This document shows, in pieces, positions 8,463 to 16,258 of a DNA stretch of 43,774 nucleotides. Positions within the stretch are counted from its first letter, which is position 1; every line of letters starts with the position of its first letter. The notes under the pieces are model-generated. The model was not told where the DNA came from and searched no databases. It was given only the letters and a program-made list of their open reading frames with translations. The stretch is from contig CALFTQ010000179.1 in NCBI GenBank assembly GCA_937916135.1, positions 1 through 43,774 on the forward strand, written 5' to 3'. The stretch is from an uncultured Verrucomicrobiales bacterium (GTDB lineage Bacteria; Verrucomicrobiota; Verrucomicrobiia; Verrucomicrobiales; Akkermansiaceae). The translations under genes and the position numbers were made by a program.

Positions 8463-9995
8463 TCAAGGTTCAACTGGGCGCAGCCTTTCCTCGTATGCCC
8501 GAATAGCCTGCGGCACATACTGCCTGCGCAGATACCATGGGATAATCAATCCCTGCTCTCGTGCGAGGCAATACAGGAATTTAATCATCGAAAGATAAAC
8601 ATACCCGTTAAAGAATCTTACCACATTGCCTGCGGAAACATAAAACAATGCAACCTGTGCCACATAAGGTAAAATCAGGAAAAGGGACGGCAGAAAGACG
8701 GGAGTTCCTCTCAAAGCATGGCACACGCGAAGAGTCAACAGGCTCCCCGTCAGAATCAGCACTGTAACCAGGCCGAGCCCCACGTACCCCAAACGGTGAA
8801 CGGTTGTAATAGCGCCATTGTGCCACACACCGGTAACAGCAAACTGCTCACGCAAGTTATATCGCCCGCCCTGACGCATCATGGCCGTAGTCTCACGACG
8901 CATGAAATCCACTGAGATACCAAAACCGTCTCCCCACACATAATCCTGAATATAACCTGTACGGGGGTCAAGAGCCCATTTCCACATAACCACTCGCCAA
9001 TCACTCGAGCCGTTTGCAGAACGCTCAACTTCATCAGAAACCTCCACTCCCGGCAGGATGGAAATACTACGCTGAATACCGAACGGCAAATCATCCAGCA
9101 TCTCCTCGTGGCTCAAGTATACCAGGGTTCCGTATATTGCCAGCAAAACGAGCATCATGCACCACAGCTCTCTTTTGATGTGAGCCAAAGCCATGGTAAT
9201 GACAGCCGAACCCAGCATCTGCTCACGCCAGCCAGATAACAGGATACCGACACACGAAAGCAGGCATCCCAGCAGAAGGAAAGGAGATAAAAGCACTTTG
9301 GACATAGGATACTGCCCATACAGCATGTATATACCATACATGCCCAACTGCAGGAACATGCCGAATCGCCCACCAGTAGCATCCTCTTGCAAATCGCCCC
9401 CACCGCCGGCATAACCGGCCAGAGATGCCAGAATTGCCAGGAAACAAGAAACCAGACTCAACCTGACACACCAACGCAACACTTTCACGACCTGTTCATA
9501 TGAACAGGGGATGCAACTCATGGCCAGGTAGAACAGAGTTGCCAGAATACAGAAAACATACTCCTTACCGCCCACATTATCGGACTCCCAACCCAAAACA
9601 GCCATGGACACCGGGTGGCGAACAAAGGATATCCCCATGTAGAGCAGCATTATCAGGATCGGAATATCCAGGACCATGAGCCCCCGCCAGCAAAAGCGGA
9701 CATACCCCATCCCCCACATGATAAACCAATAGAGCAACACAACCAATCCTATAATGTATGAAATCGGAATAGTTGCAAGCTTGCCAGGCAGAGGTAATAG
9801 TGCAACAACAGGAGGAACCAGGAAAATGAGCACCCAGCAACGCGGGCCCACCCACAACATAAAACCACCGCCAACTAATGCGGCAAGGATACCAAGAGAC
9901 ACCTTACTGTTTTCGGCAGACTCTGCACCGATGACGATACAAAGCACAACCAGGACAAGGCTGGCGATTACGTTCCTGACAATTGCGTTTGGCAT
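8463..9995 (-). CDS. O-antigen ligase/polymerase-like integral membrane protein
   Basis: 510 residues with about 11-12 predicted hydrophobic segments spread over its length and a large periplasmic-type loop around residues 290-400. That loop ends in a Wzy_C-like stretch (GVWHNGAITTVHRLGYVGLG), typical of O-antigen ligases and polymerases acting on lipid-linked glycans at the outer face of the inner membrane. Polymerase (Wzy) and ligase (WaaL) cannot be separated by eye. The exopolysaccharide genes at 15.6-20.3 kb, on the same strand, are a plausible functional partner though not in one operon. The start is followed upstream by a TATCCT box 7 nt away. Confidence 0.75.
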   Translation of the reverse strand: MPNAIVRNVIASLVLVVLCIVIGAESAENSKVSLGILAALVGGGFMLWVGPRCWVLIFLVPPVVALLPLPGKLATIPISYIIGLVVLLYWFIMWGMGYVRFCWRGLMVLDIPILIMLLYMGISFVRHPVSMAVLGWESDNVGGKEYVFCILATLFYLAMSCIPCSYEQVVKVLRWCVRLSLVSCFLAILASLAGYAGGGGDLQEDATGGRFGMFLQLGMYGIYMLYGQYPMSKVLLSPFLLLGCLLSCVGILLSGWREQMLGSAVITMALAHIKRELWCMMLVLLAIYGTLVYLSHEEMLDDLPFGIQRSISILPGVEVSDEVERSANGSSDWRVVMWKWALDPRTGYIQDYVWGDGFGISVDFMRRETTAMMRQGGRYNLREQFAVTGVWHNGAITTVHRLGYVGLGLVTVLILTGSLLTLRVCHALRGTPVFLPSLFLILPYVAQVALFYVSAGNVVRFFNGYVYLSMIKFLYCLAREQGLIIPWYLRRQYVPQAIRAYEERLRPVEP

Positions 9996-10002
9996 GTACA
10001 GC

Positions 10003-10008
10003 AGGATA
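10003..10008 (-). promoter_or_regulatory. Possible start-proximal -10 box of the polymerase-like gene
   Basis: Minus-strand TATCCT, the same hexamer as lepA, ends 7 nt before the ATG. No good -35 is found at 16-18 bp; a TTGACA at 10031-10036 is too far (22 bp). Tentative. Confidence 0.3.
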
Positions 10009-10009
10009 T

Positions 10010-10057
10010 GAAAAAAGCCTCTCTCTGTACTGTCAATGCCGGTACCGGAGAGAGGCT
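10010..10057 (-). terminator. Terminator of ilvB
   Basis: Stem AGCCTCTCTC (10016-10025) / GAGAGAGGCT (10048-10057), followed on the minus strand by TTTTTT, directly after the ilvB stop. Confidence 0.85.
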
Positions 10058-10067
10058 GATTTACAAA

Positions 10068-11921
10068 TTACAAGGCCGAGGGAATCTCTTTACCCAGCTC
10101 CGAGGCCTTGCGGCCCTTGCCATCGCCCGCGATACGCTCGAGCAGGACATCACGGTATCCCATGCCACCAGGAATCATGGGCAACACATGCACATCATAC
10201 GGCACCATGACATCCAGCACATAAGCCTCCTTGGATGCCAGCATACGCGCAATGGCAGGAGCAAGCTCAGCGGGGTCAACCACACGCTCACACTTGATAC
10301 CGAAGCCAGCGCAGAGCACAGGGAAGTTCGGATAAAGGATTTCCGGCGTGCGGTGAGTGCGGTCGTACTCGTCTGCCGGGTCTGCCAGGAAGGTCTGAGC
10401 GCGGTTAGAATCATATTTGAGGTCTTCCCACTGCACCACCATACCAAGGTGCTGGTTATCAAGAATGATGCACTTGATGGGCATCTTCTCGATGTGAATG
10501 GTAGCGAGTTCCTGCACATTCATGAGGAAGGAACCATCGCCATCGATATTGACCACCGTTTTTTCCGGATACGCAGTATGAGCGCCCATGGCGGCAGGCA
10601 AGCCATACCCCATGGAACCGAGGCCACCGGAGGTGGAGAGGCGGCGCGGCTGCTGGAACTTGTAGAACTGAGCCGCAAACATCTGGTGCTGGCCGACACC
10701 CGTGCAGATAATGGCATCATCGTCCTTCAACTGGTTATAAAGCTCCTCTACCACCTGCTGCGGCGCAATTTCGCGCTCATTCTTCTCGTAGCACAGGGGA
10801 TAGGCTTTCTTCCATGCCTCAATGATACCGAACCAATCCGGGCGATTGGAAACAGCATACTCACGCGGAGCCATGCCCATGGACTCCAGCTTGCTGTTCA
10901 GGTAGGCAAGCGCAGCCCCTGCATCCGAACGGATGGCATAATCCACCTTCTTATTCTTATTGAGTTCAGCTGCATCGTAATCAATATGGATAATCCGTGC
11001 ATGCTCACAGAAAGTACGCACTGCACCGGTGACTCGGTCATCAAAACGGGCACCGATGGCAAGCACCACGTCAGCCTCATTCACTGTATTGTTCGCATAA
11101 ACGGCGCCGTGCATGCCAAGCCAGCGAACAGAAAGGGGATGATCTTCAGGCATGGCGCCAATGCCCATCAGCGTCGTAGCCACCGGAATCTGGGTACGCT
11201 CAGCAAACTCGCGCAGCTGCTCAGATGCGTTGGAAATCACCACACCGCCACCGGCATATATGGCAGGGCGCCTGGCCGCAAGCAGAATGGGCAGCACTTC
11301 ATCCAGAGCATCTGTATTCAGCTCGATTTCCGGCAGATAGCCGGGCAGGTCCATCGGCTCATCAAAATCGGGGACAAACTTTCCTTCCTGGAAATTCTTG
11401 GGGATATCAATCACCACCGGACCAGGGCGCCCTGTGCGGGCCACATGAAAAGCCTCTCGCACGATACGCGGGATATCCTCCAGACGGGTCACCAGATAAC
11501 TGTGCTTCACAATGGGTGCCGTCATGCCGAACACATCCGTTTCCTGGAAAGCGGAGGTGCCGATGAGCCCGCTACCAACCTGAGCCGTGATAGCCACCAT
11601 GGGAACGGAGTCAAGCATGGCATCCGCAATGGGAGTAATCATATTGGTGGCACCGGGGCCGGAGGTCGACATACACACACCGACCTTACCGGTGACTCGA
11701 CCGTACCCCTCGGCTGCAAAAGCACCGCCCTGCTCATGGCGCGGCAGAATCGTACGAATCGAAGGCTCATGGCTCAGAGCCTGATGAATAGGCATGCTGG
11801 CGCCACCAGGATAGGCGAACACTACATCCACACCCTCGCGCACTAGACTTTGTACGAGGGCCTCGGCCCCGGTCATCATTATTCCCTCAGACTTGGACTT
11901 ACATGTGGACTCGTTATTCAT
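10068..11921 (-). CDS. ilvB: Acetolactate synthase large subunit
   Basis: 617 residues. A thiamine-diphosphate enzyme that condenses two pyruvates, or pyruvate and 2-oxobutyrate, in branched-chain amino acid synthesis. N-terminal TPP domain with VFAYPGGASMPIHQAL and the catalytic-Glu region RHEQGGAFAAEGYGRVTGK; central FAD-like domain; C-terminal TPP-binding motif starting at GDGSFLMNVQELATIHIE (about residue 459), with DNQHLGMVVQWEDL after it. Length is slightly above the usual 550-600 because of an N-terminal extension; Met15/Met16 (MMTGAEALVQ) are alternative starts. No ilvN regulatory subunit is adjacent, and leuB is 23 kb away, so the branched-chain genes are scattered. Confidence 0.95.
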   Translation of the reverse strand: MNNESTCKSKSEGIMMTGAEALVQSLVREGVDVVFAYPGGASMPIHQALSHEPSIRTILPRHEQGGAFAAEGYGRVTGKVGVCMSTSGPGATNMITPIADAMLDSVPMVAITAQVGSGLIGTSAFQETDVFGMTAPIVKHSYLVTRLEDIPRIVREAFHVARTGRPGPVVIDIPKNFQEGKFVPDFDEPMDLPGYLPEIELNTDALDEVLPILLAARRPAIYAGGGVVISNASEQLREFAERTQIPVATTLMGIGAMPEDHPLSVRWLGMHGAVYANNTVNEADVVLAIGARFDDRVTGAVRTFCEHARIIHIDYDAAELNKNKKVDYAIRSDAGAALAYLNSKLESMGMAPREYAVSNRPDWFGIIEAWKKAYPLCYEKNEREIAPQQVVEELYNQLKDDDAIICTGVGQHQMFAAQFYKFQQPRRLSTSGGLGSMGYGLPAAMGAHTAYPEKTVVNIDGDGSFLMNVQELATIHIEKMPIKCIILDNQHLGMVVQWEDLKYDSNRAQTFLADPADEYDRTHRTPEILYPNFPVLCAGFGIKCERVVDPAELAPAIARMLASKEAYVLDVMVPYDVHVLPMIPGGMGYRDVLLERIAGDGKGRKASELGKEIPSAL

Positions 11922-11982
11922 GATATTCTATTCGTTATGAGTTCTGGCGAAAAAATCAGATTTATTTCCGCATTCGGCGGGG

Positions 11983-12011
11983 ATTATATCAAAGGCGTGT
12001 GCTCATGGAAA
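11983..12011 (-). promoter_or_regulatory. Promoter of ilvB
   Basis: Minus-strand TTTCCA (12006-12011), 17-bp spacer, perfect TATAAT (11983-11988). It implies a leader of about 55 nt; I saw no T-box or leader peptide rich in branched-chain codons in it. Confidence 0.55.
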
Positions 12012-12048
12012 GCATATTTTTAGCACAGGCACACGTTTATGTCAGAAC

Positions 12049-12816
12049 TCAACGCCTGGGGTAGATAATCCTCACTTCATTTCCACAATCCAGCATCATG
12101 GCAAGCTCATTCAAATCCTTCTGCTCCATACGCAGTTTGATAGAGCCATGGCCATTCTGTCCATTTGTCAGCACCATGCCGTTAGAAAGCAGCAACACGC
12201 GCTCTGATGCAGGGTACTTCGGAGAACGCACAGGCACGGCAAGCCCCTCCAGATACCCCTCTCGCGCCTTAAGTTCAGTTTGCTCAGATTTCTGGTGAGC
12301 AGGTGGAATTTCATCCATACTCAGAATAGGGTAATCCGCCACCAGCTGCTGACCATCCCACACAGAAACCTCCCGCTGCAACGGGCGGATTTCCATTCTC
12401 AGGCGCATCGGCACAACCACCAATTTCTGCCCGATACGCAAGGCCGAAGGCTCCACTATTCCATTGAGCAGCATGAGGACATCCTGGGGGCATTTCTGCG
12501 TAGAAGCAATTCGCGCCATATTATCACCCTTGCGCACGGTATAGACAACCGCACCGGGATGCAATCTGGAAAGGTAGCGCGGCACATTGACCCGGCCACA
12601 TATCTGCCGGGCTTCACGCCCTGCAATCCCTTCTTCCGACACATACGGCTGCAACAACAGCACAGCCTCCCCCCCCTTCTGCTCCTGCATCAGTCGGCGG
12701 GCCTGCTCCAATTCTTCCGGGCGCCGTGGCCAGAGAGAAAAATTATCTGCAGCAGCTGCCGGTGATAACTGACTAAATAAACCCGCGGCGACGAAAATCA
12801 AAAATATTAATTTCAT
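12049..12816 (-). CDS. LysM protein with degenerate L,D-transpeptidase (YkuD) domain
   Basis: 255 residues, exported. Signal peptide at 1-23 (cleavage near AAAA-D), a helical N-terminal part, a LysM peptidoglycan-binding domain at about 91-137 (VYTVRKGDNMARIA, IGQKLVVVP) and a C-terminal domain that aligns without gaps to the YkuD active-site block of the two L,D-transpeptidases at 29-30 kb. Their MHTGKVVPGKRLSHGCIRL corresponds here to LSNGMVLTNGQNGHGSIKL. The upstream His has become Ser211 and the catalytic Cys has become Ser225, while HG, I and L are kept. A working transpeptidase is therefore unlikely; a binding or scaffold role on peptidoglycan is my inference. Its 5' end overlaps the preceding unknown gene by 44 bp, so they are probably co-transcribed. 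Confidence 0.85.
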   Translation of the reverse strand: MKLIFLIFVAAGLFSQLSPAAAADNFSLWPRRPEELEQARRLMQEQKGGEAVLLLQPYVSEEGIAGREARQICGRVNVPRYLSRLHPGAVVYTVRKGDNMARIASTQKCPQDVLMLLNGIVEPSALRIGQKLVVVPMRLRMEIRPLQREVSVWDGQQLVADYPILSMDEIPPAHQKSEQTELKAREGYLEGLAVPVRSPKYPASERVLLLSNGMVLTNGQNGHGSIKLRMEQKDLNELAMMLDCGNEVRIIYPRR

Positions 12817-13297
12817 GGGATTGTTGTATCATTTCCATCATAAAACAAAGCAGAGACACCTCCCAGGCGTCATCCACCCCGGCGACCACCGTTCGAAAGG
12901 GGTCACCGCTCGACAAAGCATCCTTCACCAATTTATCCTGCACTTCCCTCATGGATTCATGCACCAGCTCCTCATGCACATCCGAGCGGCTGAAACAAAA
13001 ACCATACTCCATCAGCACGCGCAAACGCGCCCCCTGGGACTCCATCCACTCAAAAAAACGGGCTGCATCCGTTCCGAACCCCTCCGTTTCCACACCCCGT
13101 AAATCAGCAGGTCGCAGTATCCTTGGCCGCCTCGCTTCCACCCGCCCACTACGGATCCGGCACACGCCTGCCTCATCCATAGGTTCGGTAAGCAAACGGA
13201 AATTAAACTGCGTATCGCCGAATGAATCTATACGCCGGTCCGGCACATACAGCACCCGCGTATGTCGCATGGCGTATTCTATGGAACTCCGGTTCAT
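12773..13297 (-). CDS. Conserved-looking protein of unknown function
   Basis: 174 residues from ATG at 13297; a TTG nine codons upstream (13324) is possible but less likely. No signal peptide or membrane segment. The middle holds an acidic/aromatic stretch (GTDAARFFEWMESQGARLRV) and the C-terminal half is rich in Glu, Met and Phe, with FRTVVAGVDDAWEVSLLCFM. I recognise no family. It lies between acpP and the LysM gene in the same direction and overlaps the latter by 44 bp, which suggests translational coupling. Confidence 0.65.
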   Translation of the reverse strand: MNRSSIEYAMRHTRVLYVPDRRIDSFGDTQFNFRLLTEPMDEAGVCRIRSGRVEARRPRILRPADLRGVETEGFGTDAARFFEWMESQGARLRVLMEYGFCFSRSDVHEELVHESMREVQDKLVKDALSSGDPFRTVVAGVDDAWEVSLLCFMMEMIQQSHEINIFDFRRRGFI

Positions 13298-13370
13298 GAG
13301 TACGGCAAAGGGCGGCCCCGCCAATCCATTTGGAGGAACCGCCCGTTATCGAAAAAGCTACCGGGCCAAA

Positions 13371-13610
13371 TCAGGCCTTATTTGCCTCAATGTATGCGAC
13401 CACGTCGGCCACAGACTTAAGCTTCTCGGCGTCCTCGTCAGGAACTTCCACGGAGAACTTATCCTCAAAAGCCATTACGAGTTCAACGGTGTCAAGGGAG
13501 TCGGCACCAAGATCCTCGATGAACTTGGCATCAGAGGTCACTTTTTCGGGGTCAACGCTGAGCTGAGCAGCGATGATTTCTTTTACCTGGGATTCGATGT
13601 TGTCGGACAT
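13371..13610 (-). CDS. acpP: Acyl carrier protein
   Basis: 79 residues, the standard length. Carries growing acyl chains in fatty-acid synthesis on a phosphopantetheine attached to the Ser of the DSL motif, here DLGADSLDTVELVMAFE (Ser at about residue 37). The acidic helix II and the C-terminal ADVVAYIEANKA fit well. Unlike most ACP genes it has no fab gene next to it in this window. coaX, in the biosynthesis of the CoA that supplies the ACP prosthetic group, lies immediately upstream on the same strand, a functional link that may be coincidental. Confidence 0.97.
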   Translation of the reverse strand: MSDNIESQVKEIIAAQLSVDPEKVTSDAKFIEDLGADSLDTVELVMAFEDKFSVEVPDEDAEKLKSVADVVAYIEANKA

Positions 13611-13637
13611 AAGATGTGACAGATTTTAGGTGCCGTT

Positions 13638-13666
13638 ATTCTAGCGCGTTCCATTCGTTCTTGCAA
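13638..13666 (-). promoter_or_regulatory. Promoter of acpP
   Basis: Minus-strand TTGCAA (13661-13666), 17-bp spacer, TAGAAT (13638-13643). Leader of about 20 nt without an obvious Shine-Dalgarno. Confidence 0.65.
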
Positions 13667-13699
13667 CAAAAAAAACTAAAGTATGCTCAAAAAAACAGA

Positions 13700-14452
13700 T
13701 TACACCCTCAAACCAGCAGCTAAAGCAATACCTTGCAGCGTAAGAGCGGGCTCAATTCTGCACTTTCTCCGCATCAACGGTGCAATGGCCGCAGCATCTC
13801 CGCCGGTAAGCACGACGTTCACAGACTCACCCAGTTCAGACTCCACAGCATCCAGAATCGCATCAACCATGCCAGGATACCCCACCCGCACGGCAGAGCA
13901 CATGGCCTCGTGAGTATTCTGGGCAATAATCCTGCCACTTGCAGATTCAGGACAGTCCGGCAACAATGCAGTACGGGAGCACAAAGCCGAAGCAACAGCG
14001 GCATAGCCTGGTGCAATTGCTCCGCCGCGGAAAACCGGGGCATTTTCACCACCAGTCACGACATCAAAGGTGGCAGCGGTTCCCAAATCCACCGCGACCA
14101 GAGGAAGGGGAAGTTGCGCCACAGCCGCCAACACATTGGCAACCCGGTCTGCGCCGAGCGTTTCAACGCCCGGGTAAGTGGAAAAATCAACGTCCGGGCA
14201 AGCATCCGGACCCACTAAAAGGAAAGGGTAACCACTCAGAATCTGCCTGATAAGTGCCGCAGCCCTGGGCACTACAGAACAAAGACAGACACGGGTAAAC
14301 GCCCATCCGCGCAATAAGCCCTGAACAGCAGATGCGGAAATATCAGCTGTGGGCAACACGCGCACCTCAAACTTTCCACCACAGCCACGCAGCGCAAACT
14401 TGGTTCGCGTGTTTGAATTATCCACCAGCAAGCATGCATCCGTCATACTCAT
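13700..14452 (-). CDS. coaX: Type III pantothenate kinase
   Basis: About 250 residues. Phosphorylates pantothenate in the first step of CoA synthesis. Family motifs: CLLVDNSNTRTKFAL at the N-terminus (nucleotide site), YPGVETLGADRVANVLAA (the GADR motif), LVAVDLGTAATFDVV (catalytic Asp region), GGAIAPG, and VVLTGGDA near the end. The ATG at 14452 overlaps the stop of the upstream glycosyltransferase (ATGA), and a second ATG lies two codons later; longer upstream readings run into that gene. The overlap implies translational coupling. Confidence 0.94.
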   Translation of the reverse strand: MSMTDACLLVDNSNTRTKFALRGCGGKFEVRVLPTADISASAVQGLLRGWAFTRVCLCSVVPRAAALIRQILSGYPFLLVGPDACPDVDFSTYPGVETLGADRVANVLAAVAQLPLPLVAVDLGTAATFDVVTGGENAPVFRGGAIAPGYAAVASALCSRTALLPDCPESASGRIIAQNTHEAMCSAVRVGYPGMVDAILDAVESELGESVNVVLTGGDAAAIAPLMRRKCRIEPALTLQGIALAAGLRV

Positions 14453-15561
14453 ACTCCATACTTCAATCTGACCACAGATTCTATACGGGCAGCGGCTCCG
14501 GTGCGCCCGGAGAGGTGCATAGCCCCGCACAATCTCTTCCAACCCGCCGCATCATCCGCCAGCAGACTGCGAAGAGTTGCCACCAGATGAGCAGTTGACT
14601 CCACATGGAAACCCGCTGCATCCTCCTGCAGCAACTCCAGATTTCCGAGCTCCTGCCCCGGCAGGAGAAAATTGACCAACATGGGCACCCTTGACGCATA
14701 ACACTCAAACATGGTCGCAGCACCTGCCTTGCCTACATAAAAATGGCTTTCGCCCAGCAATCGGTGCATGCAATCCGTCTCCTGCAGTACCACCAGCCTT
14801 CCGCTGGTACACTCCGTTTTGAACAGGCGCTGCAATGCTCGCGCGCGCCTGCCTGCCAGAACAGTCAGTTGCATTTGCGGGAACTCAGCCAGCATAGCCG
14901 CTATATCATTCACCACCCCCTGGGTCTGCCGATACGCTCCATACAGGACCTTCAGCAACGAGGCACCAGGCGCACCCCGGTGCTCCGAAGGTCCGAATGC
15001 ACCTTTTACCGGGAAACCGGTTGTAATCACCCTATCATCCGATAATGCGTAGCGCTCTATAACCCGGCTTCTGGAGCCGTCATCAGGCACCAGCACCAAT
15101 GCAGCCTCCGAACGCATCCACGGACGGCTGATTTCACGTGCATCCGTTACCACCAAAGCGTAAGGCGGCACATGGAAACCCCGGTTTCTAAGTGCGTCCA
15201 ACATGTACGCAAACAGGGGATAAGTGCAGAGTATCAGTTCCGGCTTCCACTCTTCAAGCATGTTTCGAGTACACTCCAGCAGTCCGTTAAACAAGGGCCA
15301 CTGCACCATCCTGGACCAATCTGCCGTGCCGGTGAGAGAATAAGTCACCCCCCATAGCCACGGCGCACGGCGCACACAAAATTGATAGAAAAGCTGCGTG
15401 CACCGGAAGGCAACGGGATGCGCTTCTGCGCAAATATCCACAATACGGCAACGCCAGCCGCTTTCCTCATATCGCTCAGCCAATGCAGCCGCCGCCGAAT
15501 GATGGCCTTGACCATAGCCAACACTCAGAAGTAAAAGTTTCCCTGCATCACCGGTGCTCAT
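14449..15561 (-). CDS. MGDG-synthase-like glycosyltransferase
   Basis: About 370 residues, GT-B fold. The N-terminal LLLLSVGYGQGHHSAAAAL matches the monogalactosyldiacylglycerol synthase/MurG-like group (GxGHxxAA); the C-terminal donor-site region includes HFYVGKAGAATMFECYASRVPMLV, i.e. the GKAGAATMFE stretch and VPMLVNFLLPGQE. Such enzymes transfer sugars to diacylglycerol or similar lipids at the membrane surface; donor and acceptor cannot be deduced. I chose ATG 15561 (MSTGDAGK) over the TTG at 15594, which lies inside the upstream terminator hairpin. Translationally coupled to coaX and just downstream of the EPS export genes. Confidence 0.85.
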   Translation of the reverse strand: MSTGDAGKLLLLSVGYGQGHHSAAAALAERYEESGWRCRIVDICAEAHPVAFRCTQLFYQFCVRRAPWLWGVTYSLTGTADWSRMVQWPLFNGLLECTRNMLEEWKPELILCTYPLFAYMLDALRNRGFHVPPYALVVTDAREISRPWMRSEAALVLVPDDGSRSRVIERYALSDDRVITTGFPVKGAFGPSEHRGAPGASLLKVLYGAYRQTQGVVNDIAAMLAEFPQMQLTVLAGRRARALQRLFKTECTSGRLVVLQETDCMHRLLGESHFYVGKAGAATMFECYASRVPMLVNFLLPGQELGNLELLQEDAAGFHVESTAHLVATLRSLLADDAAGWKRLCGAMHLSGRTGAAARIESVVRLKYGV

Positions 15562-15575
15562 CTCGCCATCTCTCA

Positions 15576-15606
15576 GAAAAACAAGCTCCGGCAATATGCC
15601 GGAGCT
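15576..15606 (-). terminator. Terminator of the Wza-like gene
   Basis: Stem AGCTCCGGC (15584-15592) / GCCGGAGCT (15598-15606) with loop AATAT, followed on the minus strand by TTGTTTTT. It separates the EPS export genes from the glycosyltransferase-coaX pair. Confidence 0.8.
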
Positions 15607-15631
15607 TTATTACTAACTATCTAATACAGGC

Positions 15632-16249
15632 TTATGGCCCGATCTTATCAGGTCTGCCTTCAAACGCAGGGCGACGAGGCACAAACACAGAATCATTCGG
15701 CATAAGCTTGATGGCACGGTCACGTGCACTGAAATAATCGTACGTACGAGTCACTTTGCCACGTGTTATCTGAATCTTTCGGGAACCAAAGTCCGTGATA
15801 TCGCCGCACTCTATCAGAGCCTGAATCAGAGTCATACCTTCACGGTAGGGCAGATTCTTCTTACCGGCAACATATCCGGTCACCTGTACGTATCGGGCAT
15901 CAACAGCGGCCTCTCCCTTGGGGCCCACGCTAGCCATCACAATCGGATCAGAATAAATCTGCTGTGAAAGGTAAAGCGAGCGGAGCTTATTTTCCACCTG
16001 GCGGGCCGTGAGGCCGACCACACTCACGCGCCCTGAAAGATAGGGCATGGAGATAGTACCATCCTCACGACTTATCGTATAGTCTCCGTTGACATTTACA
16101 ACATCTTCGCTCGGAATATTCTTGAACTGCACAGATACGGAACCACCTTTCGTAGCCCGGGGCTCAGTTGCGGCATCCTGCGCCAGCAGCGGTAAAGCCA
16201 GCAGGCTCAACACCAGCAGAAACACTTGTCTCAAAATACCATTTCTCAT
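15632..16249 (-). CDS. Polysaccharide export protein, Wza/SLBB type (short form)
   Basis: 205 residues. N-terminal signal peptide (about 1-22), then a Poly_export domain (VVNVNGDYTISREDGTISMP through LTARQVENKLRSLYLSQ) and one SLBB-like segment (YVQVTGYVAGKKNLPYREGMTLIQALIECG). It is much shorter than E. coli Wza (about 380 residues) and lacks the extra SLBB repeats and the C-terminal outer-membrane helix, so it probably works with a separate outer-membrane component; the beta-barrel encoded at 18,532-19,743 is a candidate. Its ATG lies 9 nt after the wzc-like stop, with a Shine-Dalgarno-like AAAGG. Confidence 0.9.
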   Translation of the reverse strand: MRNGILRQVFLLVLSLLALPLLAQDAATEPRATKGGSVSVQFKNIPSEDVVNVNGDYTISREDGTISMPYLSGRVSVVGLTARQVENKLRSLYLSQQIYSDPIVMASVGPKGEAAVDARYVQVTGYVAGKKNLPYREGMTLIQALIECGDITDFGSRKIQITRGKVTRTYDYFSARDRAIKLMPNDSVFVPRRPAFEGRPDKIGP

Positions 16250-16258
16250 AATCAGCCT

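Noticed and set aside
10008..11846. 612-codon plus-strand frame opposite ilvB
   Set aside because: Shadow frame starting inside the ilvB terminator; no recognisable domain.
11922..12048. T-box or attenuator leader before ilvB
   Set aside because: Leader of about 55 nt has no T-box sequence, no terminator/antiterminator pair and no branched-chain-rich leader peptide.
15562..15594. TTG start of the glycosyltransferase at 15,594
   Set aside because: It lies within the terminator stem of the upstream gene; the ATG at 15,561 gives a normal N-terminus for the family.
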